Assembly: GCF_025685625.1 (NCBI RefSeq)
Contig: NZ_JAGSYI010000007.1
Coordinates: forward strand, 1-64,000
Source of the DNA: Acidicapsa acidisoli
GTDB taxonomy: Bacteria > Acidobacteriota > Terriglobia > Terriglobales > Acidobacteriaceae
Length of the DNA: 64,000 nucleotides
Direction of reading: 5' to 3'
Shown here: positions 55,559-63,519 of the stretch, piece by piece
How positions within the stretch are numbered: the first letter of the stretch is position 1
Layout of the letters: every line of letters starts with the position of its first letter
Program-made: the position numbers and the translations under genes
Notes under the pieces: model-generated
Databases searched by the model: none
Told to the model about the DNA's origin: nothing
What the model saw: only the letters and a program-made list of their open reading frames with translations

Positions 55559-55759
55559 CTAGTGAACCTGTTCAAACCCATCGCAACCGCTGATTGGTGT
55601 CACCTTCAGGTGCAGATCGGCATGTCTTGGATGGCCGCACTCCTCCAGAAACTTCAGATCAGCCTGATGGCTGGTCATAATGCTCACCAGAACATCGGTC
55701 TTGTGATGCTCGCCGAAGTGGGTACAAAGGCCGCATTGTCCATTCTGAACAGTTTCCAT
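55559..55759 (-). CDS. Small Cys/His-rich protein
   Basis: 66 residues. I choose the ATG at 55759, because GGAGG lies 9 bases before it. METVQNGQCGLCTHFGEHH gives a C-x2-C pair with nearby histidines. ECGHPRHADLHL adds Cys and three His, and a last Cys is in ISGCDGF. The pattern suggests one or two zinc sites, as in a small zinc-ribbon protein. No transmembrane segment. It has its own strong terminator. No family name is recalled; I believe similar short proteins exist in acidobacteria. Confidence 0.75.
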   Translation of the reverse strand: METVQNGQCGLCTHFGEHHKTDVLVSIMTSHQADLKFLEECGHPRHADLHLKVTPISGCDGFEQVH

Positions 55760-56081
55760 CGAGTTTTCCTCCATTTCAGTTTTTAGAATCTGAATTCGAG
55801 TTGCACGGTTGCAAACAAAGAGCGCGTGCGTAACTTTTCCCAACGTACTCCCGTTTTTGCCCCTCTGTAAATTGCCGGCCTTTCGGGCGTGATTCCCGCG
55901 CCGACGGGTAAGGTGCGGAAGGACCGTTAACGAATAGGCTTACCGCATGATCCGCGTGCCGTTGCATCGCGATGAGTAAAGGCCAGGTGTCTTCCCTTGT
56001 AACCTTCTCGATGCTTAACCCTCTAATGGGTGATGCCACAAGGTTGGCAGGAATTCGATCGATTTATTACTGAGGCTAAAC
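55760..56081. other. Intergenic region between the Cys/His protein and the beta-propeller gene
   Basis: 322 bases with no supported gene. It contains a perfect 10-bp palindrome CATCGCGATG at 55965-55974. Divergent promoters for both neighbours should be here, but I cannot place them. Confidence 0.35.
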
Positions 56082-57332
56082 ATGAAGACATCCCTGGCTC
56101 TTCTGACGATCGCCGGAGTTGGCATATCCGGACTGCAGTCAGCCCACGCGGCCTACCATGCTCAGACACCTGAGTACGTTTATGTTGAATCCAACATCAA
56201 GACCCCCAACGGAAACTCCATCGAAGGCTTTGTCCGAGGCGCAAATGGTCAGCTTACACCGATTCCCGGTTCTCCCTTTCTGACAGGTGGAGCGGGGACT
56301 CAATATACAGGCGTCGGTCTCGGACCTCAAGATTCTGACCAGAATATCGTCACGAACCAGGACAATACTCTGCTCTTCGCGGTGAACTCCGGATCGGATA
56401 CGATTGCGGTCTTCCATATCGGCTCCAATGGAGCTCTAACGCCTGTAGAAGGATCTCCTTTCCCTTCCGGTGGCAACGACCCGGTCAGCATCGGGTTCAG
56501 CGGAAATACACTTTTCGTGGTGAATAAGAGTGGCGACTTTGGACGTCCGTCTGCAATTCTCCCCAACTACACGATGTTCCGGGTGAGCAATAACGGCCAG
56601 CTCATCACCATCTCGGATACTGCCAACGACTCAGCGCATCACTTCGATTTGACCGTGTCGGTCGCAGTTGGAGCTTCGCCGAGTCAGGCATACACAGTGC
56701 CTGGCACTAACCTCCTTTTCGGCGATGACTTTTTGGGAGGTCTCATCCAGCGCTTTCAATTCGACTGGGGTAGTGGGTTACACCAGCTCTCGCCCCTTGC
56801 TCTTCCAGCGTCGGAGTTTTCTGATACCACCACTCCCAGACTGCCACTCGGTCTGACCAGCCACCCCCGCAACCATCTGCTGTATGTTGGATTTGTTACT
56901 GAAAACAAACTCGGCGTCTATGAGTATGGCTCCGATGGCAGCCTGAAGTTTCTACGCGCAGTTCCGAACAGCGGCCAGGCTATCTGCTGGTTGAGAACGA
57001 ATCGCGCAGGGACCAGGCTCTATTCGACAGATACGGGCACAAACTCTGTCTCCGTTTATGACATTTCTGATCCCGCGTATCCTCGTGAGATCCAGAACCT
57101 CGTGTTGTCCGGCCAGGGAAACGTATTACAGTTTTCGCTGTCGACAGACGAACAAAATCTCTATGCTCTTTCGTCGCGCGGAGCTACGAGCATTCCGGAG
57201 GGCCAGGGAAATCTCCTGCACGTTCTTTCCATCGAGGAAGATGGAACGGTGCAGGAAACGGAATCGCCGATCGTATTCAATGAACCGAATGATACACGGC
57301 CGCAAGGTGTAGCCGTGGTGCCGGCAAACTAA
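56082..57332 (+). CDS. Secreted beta-propeller protein of the lactonase type
   Basis: 416 residues. Signal peptide MKTSLALLTIAGVGISGLQSAHA. Repeated blades follow the 7-bladed lactonase pattern: SIEGFVRGANGQLTPIPGSPF, NTLLFAVNSGSDTIAVFHIGSNGALTPVEGSPF, LLYVGFVTENKLGVYEYGSDGSL, LYSTDTGTNSVSVYDIS, and NLYALSSRG. Related to 6-phosphogluconolactonase-like extracellular proteins common in acidobacteria, but the exported form argues against a role in the pentose phosphate pathway. Activity unknown. Confidence 0.8.
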   Translation: MKTSLALLTIAGVGISGLQSAHAAYHAQTPEYVYVESNIKTPNGNSIEGFVRGANGQLTPIPGSPFLTGGAGTQYTGVGLGPQDSDQNIVTNQDNTLLFAVNSGSDTIAVFHIGSNGALTPVEGSPFPSGGNDPVSIGFSGNTLFVVNKSGDFGRPSAILPNYTMFRVSNNGQLITISDTANDSAHHFDLTVSVAVGASPSQAYTVPGTNLLFGDDFLGGLIQRFQFDWGSGLHQLSPLALPASEFSDTTTPRLPLGLTSHPRNHLLYVGFVTENKLGVYEYGSDGSLKFLRAVPNSGQAICWLRTNRAGTRLYSTDTGTNSVSVYDISDPAYPREIQNLVLSGQGNVLQFSLSTDEQNLYALSSRGATSIPEGQGNLLHVLSIEEDGTVQETESPIVFNEPNDTRPQGVAVVPAN

Positions 57333-57992
57333 GCAGACGCGGGGCTTGTGTCGGCAGTTCGGCAAGCCTCGTCTTTTCGCATGAGCCTCTCTTGGGGCTC
57401 TACGAGGCCATTTACTCAGGCTGGCAGATCGGAGCTTCGATAGGGGATCATCAGCGAGGCTGCCATGAGAACCTCATTCGAGCGTTTTGTTAAGGGGATA
57501 TGGCCGGTGCTCCACCTATCCGTCTTCCTACCCCAACCGCCAAACTGGGTGCCCCGTCCTTGACGCAAGGGTGGCAAACCACAAAAGCCAGCCCCGTTTC
57601 TGGCTAGCCGCCTTTCTATCTGTAATTAGCAACGCAAATTGAAAACCGGAGACATCTGCTCTCACATTGCCGGGAATTACCCTCCGCAAGCGCATAATCG
57701 AAATGAGCATCTGTCCCGGCAGGCCCCAGACCACTCAGAGCAAAAAAACCGCAAAAAAAAAGTACCCAAAAAGTGCCCTAAATCGCGCTTTTAGCGCACC
57801 TCAAAATCACCATAACCCATCTGAAATGTGAGCAATACAAACCAAAAACAAGTACCCCCTACCCCCTACTCAATTAAGTTCTCCCTTTCTTCGCCATTCC
57901 CGAATGCCGGCGCGCAGCCCAATTCTGAAAGTGGCGCCCGCAAAACCGCATCAACTCCAGCAACGCGTCTCGCCGTGCGGCATCATAGAGAG
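57333..57992. other. 660-bp intergenic stretch with repeat copy and A/C-rich tract
   Basis: No supported gene. A short frame at 57528-57734 on the minus strand is only the shadow of a dispersed repeat. The rest holds the second GGGTGCC repeat copy (57547), a GCGC-TTTTA-GCGC mini-hairpin near 57788-57800, and an A/C-rich run before the MFS gene. Confidence 0.5.
57547..57600. repeat. Dispersed repeat copy 2 (GGGTGCC...)
   Basis: Reads GGGTGCCCCGTCCTTGACG, then CAAGGGTGGCAAACCACAAAAG. Same backbone as copy 1 at 55390 but without the 13-base central insert. An AGCCAG/CTGGCT stem follows directly. Confidence 0.65.
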
Positions 57993-59318
57993 GTGACCAA
58001 TATCTCTACCGGACTCGCGCACGCCTACCGGGCGCTGCGCCACAGAAACTTCCGCCTTTTTTTCGCCGGACAAAGCATCTCCCTCATCGGAACGTGGATG
58101 ACCCGCGTCGCCACAATGTGGCTCGTTTACCGTCTCACAAAATCCGCGGTCCTTCTTGGCACCGTAAGCTTCGCCGGCCAGATTCCGACCTTTCTGCTCG
58201 CGCCCTTCGCCGGCGTCCTCGTAGACCGCTGGAATCGTCATACCGTCCTCGTCTGGACGCAGGCGTTGGCCATGATTCAGTCGCTGGCCCTGGCATTCCT
58301 GACGCTTACCCATCGCGTCACCATCGCCGAAGTCCTCATTCTGAGCGCCATGCAGGGATGCATCAACGCCTTCGACATGCCTGGCCGCCAGACCTTCATG
58401 CTCGAAATGGTGGAGCAGCGTGACGACCTGTCGAACGCCATCGCCATCAACTCGTCCATGGTCAATCTGGCAAGGCTCGTAGGTCCATCCATCGCCGGAA
58501 TCGTCATCGCAGCCAGCAGCGAAGGCTGGTGCTTCCTCGTCGATGGCGTGAGCTACATCGCTGTCATCGCATCGCTGCTGATGATGCGCCTTCCTGCGCT
58601 CAACCCTACGGCTCTGGCAGCCCGGGCCAAGCGCGCAGGCAACTCCATGGTCACGCAACTCAAAGAAGGCTGGGACTTCGTCCGTGGTTTCGTTCCCATC
58701 CGCACCATCCTGCTGCTCTTCGCACTGAACAGCCTGATGGGCTGGCCGTTCACGGTGCTCATGCCCATCTTCGCCGTCCAGGTCCTCAAAGGCGGCCCAC
58801 ACACCCTCGGATTCCTCATGGCGGCGCTCGGCGTCGGTTCTCTGACCTCCGCCGTCTCACTGGTGTTGAGAAAATCCGTGCGCGGCCTCCTGAAGATGAT
58901 CCCGATCGCAGCTGTCATCTTCGGAGCCGGACTCGTACTCTTCGGCCTCTCGCACGTTCTCTGGCTCTCGATGATGCTTCTGCTCGTCGTCGGCTTCGGC
59001 ATGATGCAGGGACTCACCGCCAGCAACACCATCATCCAGACCATCGTTCCCGAGGACAAGCGTGGCCGCGTGATGAGCTACTACACCGTCGCATTCGTCG
59101 GCATGGCCCCCTTCGGCAGCCTGCTCGCCGGTACCCTCGCCCACGCCATCGGAGCGCCCAGGACGGTGATCATAAGCGGTATCTGCTGCATCCTCGGCGG
59201 GGCCTGGTTTTTCACCCGAATGTCCGGTATTAAAGTTGTAATGCGGCCAATCTACCAACAGTTGGGAATTATTCCCGCGATGAATCTTTCACAGCTTCAG
59301 GAATCCGCTACGAAATAA
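57993..59318 (+). CDS. MFS transporter of the EntS/MFS_3 type
   Basis: About 441 residues from the GTG at 57993. Twelve membrane helices. YRALRHRNFRLFFAGQSISLIGTWM is the MFS_3 start. LVDRWNRHTVLV (loop 2-3), SAMQGCINAFDMPGRQTFM, and AINSSMVNLARLVGPSIAGIVI are typical of this drug/siderophore exporter group. The frame is open upstream to 57828, but that part lies in the A/C-rich tract and adds a non-conserved 55-residue leader. Substrate unknown. It ends close to the convergent DedA-type gene. Confidence 0.85.
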   Translation: MTNISTGLAHAYRALRHRNFRLFFAGQSISLIGTWMTRVATMWLVYRLTKSAVLLGTVSFAGQIPTFLLAPFAGVLVDRWNRHTVLVWTQALAMIQSLALAFLTLTHRVTIAEVLILSAMQGCINAFDMPGRQTFMLEMVEQRDDLSNAIAINSSMVNLARLVGPSIAGIVIAASSEGWCFLVDGVSYIAVIASLLMMRLPALNPTALAARAKRAGNSMVTQLKEGWDFVRGFVPIRTILLLFALNSLMGWPFTVLMPIFAVQVLKGGPHTLGFLMAALGVGSLTSAVSLVLRKSVRGLLKMIPIAAVIFGAGLVLFGLSHVLWLSMMLLLVVGFGMMQGLTASNTIIQTIVPEDKRGRVMSYYTVAFVGMAPFGSLLAGTLAHAIGAPRTVIISGICCILGGAWFFTRMSGIKVVMRPIYQQLGIIPAMNLSQLQESATK

Positions 59319-59337
59319 ACAGTCCGGACAGCCATCC

Positions 59338-60072
59338 CTAAGCCGCGTCTTCAGCAGGCGCGTCCGCCGGCCGGCGCGACCGTGCGCTGAATTTCAACTT
59401 CCAGATCCCGTAACCGATCCCAAGCGCCACAATCCCGACATAAGCCCACAGAATCGCGGAAGACCAGCCATCCAGTTCATGTCGCCAGAGCGTCACAATA
59501 CGGCGTCCGTAAGTGACTCCCAGCCACGCCAGCAAGCCATACCGGATCGCCCGCGCCGCGCCGTAGGAAGCCAGAAATGGCCCTCGTTCCATACCAAGTG
59601 CGCCAGCCGCCAGCAGAAACGGAGTCAGCGGCACCGGAGGCGGCAGAATCGCTGAAAGGCCTACAGACCATACCCCGTGACTCTCGACCCACCCCGTAAT
59701 CCTTCCCAGAAACCGCTTCGGAACGTATCGCACTAATGCCACTTTCCCGCCCTTGCGGCCCACGCCCCAGGTCAGGTATCCGCCGATCATCGAACCGGCA
59801 AAGGCGCAAAACGCAAGCCAGATCGCCAGAATGACCGTTGTCCTCCGGTGAGCCGTCAAAAGCAGCAAGAGCAGATCCGTGCTCCCAGGCAACGGCAGCG
59901 GAATCACCGAAGAATCAATAATCGCGACGCCAAATAATCCCAACCCTCCCAGACTCACCAGCCAGCGCAACAATGGAGATCGATGCGATGGCGTGCGCCG
60001 CGCGGCCCCAGTCACAGCTTTCGTTGCCGATTGCAGCCACAGGATCATCGCCTCATTGCCCAATTGCGTCAT
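59338..60072 (-). CDS. DedA/VTT-domain membrane protein
   Basis: 244 residues with about five hydrophobic segments. FGVAIIDSSVIPLPLPGSTDLLLLLL, GSMIGGYLTWGVGRKGGK, and the motif PPPVPLTPFLLAAGALGM match SNARE-associated (VTT) proteins of the DedA superfamily, which act in lipid flipping or membrane homeostasis. The start is ATG at 60072 or 60048. Divergent from the MlaE-like gene, so both neighbours concern membrane lipids. Confidence 0.82.
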   Translation of the reverse strand: MTQLGNEAMILWLQSATKAVTGAARRTPSHRSPLLRWLVSLGGLGLFGVAIIDSSVIPLPLPGSTDLLLLLLTAHRRTTVILAIWLAFCAFAGSMIGGYLTWGVGRKGGKVALVRYVPKRFLGRITGWVESHGVWSVGLSAILPPPVPLTPFLLAAGALGMERGPFLASYGAARAIRYGLLAWLGVTYGRRIVTLWRHELDGWSSAILWAYVGIVALGIGYGIWKLKFSARSRRPADAPAEDAA

Positions 60073-60296
60073 TCCTCCGACGGTCGCCCCTTGTTAGATG
60101 CAATCCAGGACCCGAGGCCTACCATGGCCAATGAAACTTAGAAAAAATACGGAGTATCCTTCCCGAAAAGACGAATTGCAACCTGTTGTCAGCAATCGCG
60201 CTCAAATACGCTATTCTGACCGCAGGGGATTTCACGCGTCCCATCCGGAACCAGTTCAGTACAAACGAAGATTTCGCAAGCAGACACTTCTTCCAT

Positions 60297-61085
60297 ATGC
60301 CCTTTGCGCTTGACAACCTCGACGTCCTCGCCAAGCGCATGCTCCTCGCTCTGCAGGAGTACACGCTTTTTTGCTGGCAAGCCGTAATCAATCTCTTTCG
60401 CTCACCGCATTACTGGCCCGATGTCATGACCCAGTGCGACCTGATCGGCGTCGGCTCTCTGCCCATCGTTGTGCTCACCGGCTTCTTTACCGGAGGTGTT
60501 CTCGCGTTGCAATCTGCGGCCTCGCTGGCGCAGTTCGGTGCGCAGGCCTACACCGGCCGTTTCGTTTCGCTCTCCATGATCCGCGAGCTTGCGCCCGTGC
60601 TCACCGGCCTCATGGTCTCCGGCCGCAACGCCAGCGGCATGGCCAGCGAACTCGGCTCCATGGTGGTCACCGAGCAGATTGACGCCATGCGCGCCCTGGG
60701 CACCGATCCCATGAAGAAGCTGGTCACCCCGCGCATGCTCTCAACCGTCGTCATGCTCTTCCTGCTGACGATCGTCTCAGACACCGTCGGCACCGCTGGA
60801 GGCTCCGCCGTGGCCGTCTTCATCAGCCACCAGAACGGCACGCAATACTACACTTCCGCCTACCAGGCCCTCGGCTACGACGATATCGCGCAGGGTCTCA
60901 CCAAGCCGCTCTTCTTCGGCTTCATCATCTCCACCGTCGGCTGCTTCTTCGGCATGAAGACCACAGGCGGCACGCAGGGCGTGGGACGCGCCACCACGCA
61001 GGCCGTCGTCGTCTCCTCCGTGCTCATCATCTTCTGCGACTTCATCCTCAGCCGCGCCCTGCTCTGGCTGTACTCAGGTATCTGA
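60297..61085 (+). CDS. MlaE-family lipid ABC transporter permease
   Basis: About 262 residues from the ATG at 60297 (the frame stays open to 60186, but with no family match). VLTGFFTGGVLALQSAASLAQFGA, LSMIRELAPVLTGLMVSGRNASGMASELGSM and TEQIDAMRALGTDPMKKLVTPRM are the MlaE hallmarks. It forms the inner-membrane part of a retrograde phospholipid transporter. It is followed after 3 bases by the MlaF-like ATPase. No MlaD (MCE) gene follows; gcdH comes next instead. Confidence 0.92.
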   Translation: MPFALDNLDVLAKRMLLALQEYTLFCWQAVINLFRSPHYWPDVMTQCDLIGVGSLPIVVLTGFFTGGVLALQSAASLAQFGAQAYTGRFVSLSMIRELAPVLTGLMVSGRNASGMASELGSMVVTEQIDAMRALGTDPMKKLVTPRMLSTVVMLFLLTIVSDTVGTAGGSAVAVFISHQNGTQYYTSAYQALGYDDIAQGLTKPLFFGFIISTVGCFFGMKTTGGTQGVGRATTQAVVVSSVLIIFCDFILSRALLWLYSGI

Positions 61086-61088
61086 TCC

Positions 61089-61949
61089 ATGGCCGAGCCG
61101 AACCCAGCCCCGAGCCACGTCCAAAACCATGTCCAGCCGGAACCTGCCCCGGTCAAAGAAGCGCAACCTGTCGTTCTCTTTGAAAACGTCTCTCTGCGCT
61201 TCGACGGTCCGCCTGTCCTCGAAAACGTAAGCTTTCGCGTAGGTTCCGGCGAAACCCGCATCCTGCTCGGCCCTGCGGGAGTTGGAAAAAGCGTCCTGCT
61301 CAAGCTGGCCAACGGTCTGCTACGCCCCGATTCCGGCCGTATCTTCCTTTTCGGCGAAGAGATCACCGCCATGCCTGAAGAAGAACTGCTCAGACTCCGC
61401 ACCAGCACCGGCATGGTCTTCCAGGAAGGCGCACTTTTCGATTCGCTCACAGTACGCGACAACGTCGGCTACCAGCTCATGGAGCGCCATCTACCCGTCG
61501 CCGAGATCGACCAGCGCGTCCACGAAGCCTTGCGTTTCGTCGAGCTCGAACACACCTACGGGATGCTCCCTGCGAGCCTTTCAGGCGGAATGCGCCGCCG
61601 CGTGGCTATCGCCCGGGCCATCATCGACAAGCCCGATCTGCTCCTGTACGACTCGCCCACCGGCGGCCTCGACCCGGTTACCTCCACAACGATCATCGAA
61701 CTCATCATCAAGGAACGCGACGTCTACCGCACACCATCCCTGCTGGTCACCCATCGCCTTCAGGACGCCTTCACCATGGTCTCTCACCGCTACGACAACG
61801 CCGCCAACCAGATGGTCCCCCTACCTCAGAATCAGAACAACCCCAACACCAGCTTCCTCGTCCTGCATCAGGGCAAACTCATCTTCGACGGATCGACCGA
61901 TGCCCTGGTCTCCAGTGAGGACCCGTTCCTGAAAGAATTCCTGGCGTGA
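61089..61949 (+). CDS. MlaF-family ABC ATPase lacking the Walker B glutamate
   Basis: 286 residues with a Pro-rich N-terminus of about 28 residues. Walker A GPAGVGKS (61-68), Q-loop FQEGALFDSL, signature LSGGMRRRVAIARA (164-177). The Walker B region reads LLLYDSPTGGLDP: Ser189 replaces the catalytic Glu of DEP. The H-loop LLVTHRL is present. The rest of the sequence is intact. Pairs with MlaE 3 bases upstream; the ATP hydrolysis rate may be altered, or another residue may serve as base. Confidence 0.9.
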   Translation: MAEPNPAPSHVQNHVQPEPAPVKEAQPVVLFENVSLRFDGPPVLENVSFRVGSGETRILLGPAGVGKSVLLKLANGLLRPDSGRIFLFGEEITAMPEEELLRLRTSTGMVFQEGALFDSLTVRDNVGYQLMERHLPVAEIDQRVHEALRFVELEHTYGMLPASLSGGMRRRVAIARAIIDKPDLLLYDSPTGGLDPVTSTTIIELIIKERDVYRTPSLLVTHRLQDAFTMVSHRYDNAANQMVPLPQNQNNPNTSFLVLHQGKLIFDGSTDALVSSEDPFLKEFLA

Positions 61950-62049
61950 GCTTCAACAAACCTCGCAGACTTCCCCGCACAGCCCGTCCTCTGCTACCCT
62001 CAAGTGTTTTGGGCCACTCGCCCCATAGCATGATCGAAAGGCACAACAG

Positions 62050-63228
62050 ATGGGCTTCAAGTTCCAAGGCGTAGACTTCCTCAAGTTCGATTCCCTGCTC
62101 AATGAAGACGAGCGCATGGTGCGCGACACCGCCCGCGCTTTCATTGAAGATAACCTCATCCCGATCATCGAAGACTGCTTCCGCGAAGGCCGTTTCCCGC
62201 GCGAACTCGTCCCGACGATGGGCGAAATGGGCTTCTTCGGAGCGAACCTGCACGGTTATGGCTGCGCCGGCATGTCCAACGTCGAATACGGCCTCGTCAT
62301 GCAGGAGTTTGAGCGCGGCGACTCCGGCTTTCGCAGCTTTGTCAGCGTGCAATCCGCGCTGGTCATGTACCCCATCTACACTTTCGGCAGCGAAGAACAG
62401 AAGCAGAAATGGCTTCCCGATCTCGCCGCTGGCCGCAAACTCGGCTGCTTCGGCCTCACCGAGCCCGGCTTCGGTTCGAACCCGGGGGGCATGACCACCC
62501 GCGCCACGAAGGTAGGCGACGAATACATCCTGACCGGCGAAAAGATGTGGATCACCTCCGGCACCATCGCCGACGTCGCCATCATCTGGGCCAAAGTGAC
62601 CGAAGAAGACGATAAAGTCCGCGGCTTTCTCGTAGAAACCGACCGCCCCGGCTTCCGCGCCGACGAAGTCCACGGCAAATGGTCCCTGCGCGCCTCCGTC
62701 ACCGCAGGATTGTCGCTCCAGGAAGTAAGAATCCCCGCAGCCAACCTGCTTCCCGGCACTGGAGGCCTGAAGAGTCCGCTGATGTGCCTCAACCAGGCCC
62801 GCTACGGCATCAGCTGGGGAGCTATCGGCGCAGCCATGTCCTGTTACGACACCGCCCTGCAATACGCCAAAATGCGCAAACAGTTCCGCAACGAACCCAT
62901 CGCCAGTCACCAATTAATTCAAGAGAAGTTAGTCTGGATGATATCGGAGATTTCAAAAGCCCAGTTGCTATCGCTGCACGCAGGCCGCATGAAAGATGCC
63001 GGAACGCTAACTCACGAAGTTATCTCCTTAGCCAAGCGCAATAACGTCTGGATGGCTCTTGAAACCGCCCGCATGGCCCGCGATATCTTAGGTGGAAACG
63101 GAATAACCGAAGATTACCCAATCATGCGCCACATGATGAACCTTGAGTCCGTCAAGACTTATGAAGGCACTCACGACATTCACGCGCTGATCATTGGTCA
63201 GCACATTACGGGCATTCCAGCGTTTTAA
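62050..63228 (+). CDS. Glutaryl-CoA-dehydrogenase-like acyl-CoA dehydrogenase
   Basis: 392 residues. FAD acyl-CoA dehydrogenase fold: GCFGLTEPGFGSNPGG, GEKMWITSGTIADVAIIWAK, and the end VKTYEGTHDIHALIIGQHITGI with catalytic Glu in TYEGTHDIH, which is the glutaryl-CoA dehydrogenase style. It oxidises glutaryl-CoA to crotonyl-CoA in lysine/tryptophan breakdown, or a related substrate. AAAGG precedes the ATG. It shares an inverted-repeat terminator with the convergent small membrane gene. Confidence 0.9.
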   Translation: MGFKFQGVDFLKFDSLLNEDERMVRDTARAFIEDNLIPIIEDCFREGRFPRELVPTMGEMGFFGANLHGYGCAGMSNVEYGLVMQEFERGDSGFRSFVSVQSALVMYPIYTFGSEEQKQKWLPDLAAGRKLGCFGLTEPGFGSNPGGMTTRATKVGDEYILTGEKMWITSGTIADVAIIWAKVTEEDDKVRGFLVETDRPGFRADEVHGKWSLRASVTAGLSLQEVRIPAANLLPGTGGLKSPLMCLNQARYGISWGAIGAAMSCYDTALQYAKMRKQFRNEPIASHQLIQEKLVWMISEISKAQLLSLHAGRMKDAGTLTHEVISLAKRNNVWMALETARMARDILGGNGITEDYPIMRHMMNLESVKTYEGTHDIHALIIGQHITGIPAF

Positions 63229-63244
63229 TTCGGCGTCTTCGTGC

Positions 63245-63282
63245 CAAGTTCTGAGTATTCGGAGCTCAATGCTCAGAACTTG
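63245..63282. terminator. Convergent inverted-repeat terminator after gcdH-like gene
   Basis: Perfect 11-bp arms CAAGTTCTGAG (63245-63255) and CTCAGAACTTG (63272-63282), 16-nt loop. The right arm covers the stop of the small membrane gene. Confidence 0.6.
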
Positions 63283-63491
63283 CCCGTCACAGCCAGATCC
63301 TTTGCCAGCTTCTCGTCGGCCTTGCGAAGCTCCGTCACATATTTCTCGGATGTAGTGTTCGACAGAGAATCGCGGATCGCCTTTCGATATCCACCCATAT
63401 AAATCGTATAGAGCACCGCAAAGGCACATCCGACGCCGAACATGAGGCCAAGGATCAGCCCAAACAGGGCAGCCATGCCGAAGACTTCCAT
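63273..63491 (-). CDS. Small single-pass membrane protein
   Basis: 72 residues. GGGAGG lies 9 bases before the ATG. One membrane helix (ALFGLILGLMFGVGCAFAVLY) is followed by a charged helix rich in Lys/Glu (RKADEKLAKDLAVTGKF). No family recalled. It starts 28 bases downstream of the mqnE end in the same direction and is likely co-transcribed. A real gene is likely from the ribosome site and the amphipathic layout. Confidence 0.65.
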   Translation of the reverse strand: MEVFGMAALFGLILGLMFGVGCAFAVLYTIYMGGYRKAIRDSLSNTTSEKYVTELRKADEKLAKDLAVTGKF

Positions 63492-63519
63492 CGCATTGGC
63501 CCTCCCTGGCTCGTTCTAA

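Noticed and set aside
57528-57734. A 68-codon minus-strand frame
   Set aside because: It is the reading of a dispersed GGGTGCC repeat (FATLASRTGHPVW end), a common false gene.
57828-57992. Upstream GTG start for the MFS transporter
   Set aside because: The added 55 residues come from an A/C-rich intergenic tract; family members start close to the YRALRHRNFRLFF segment.
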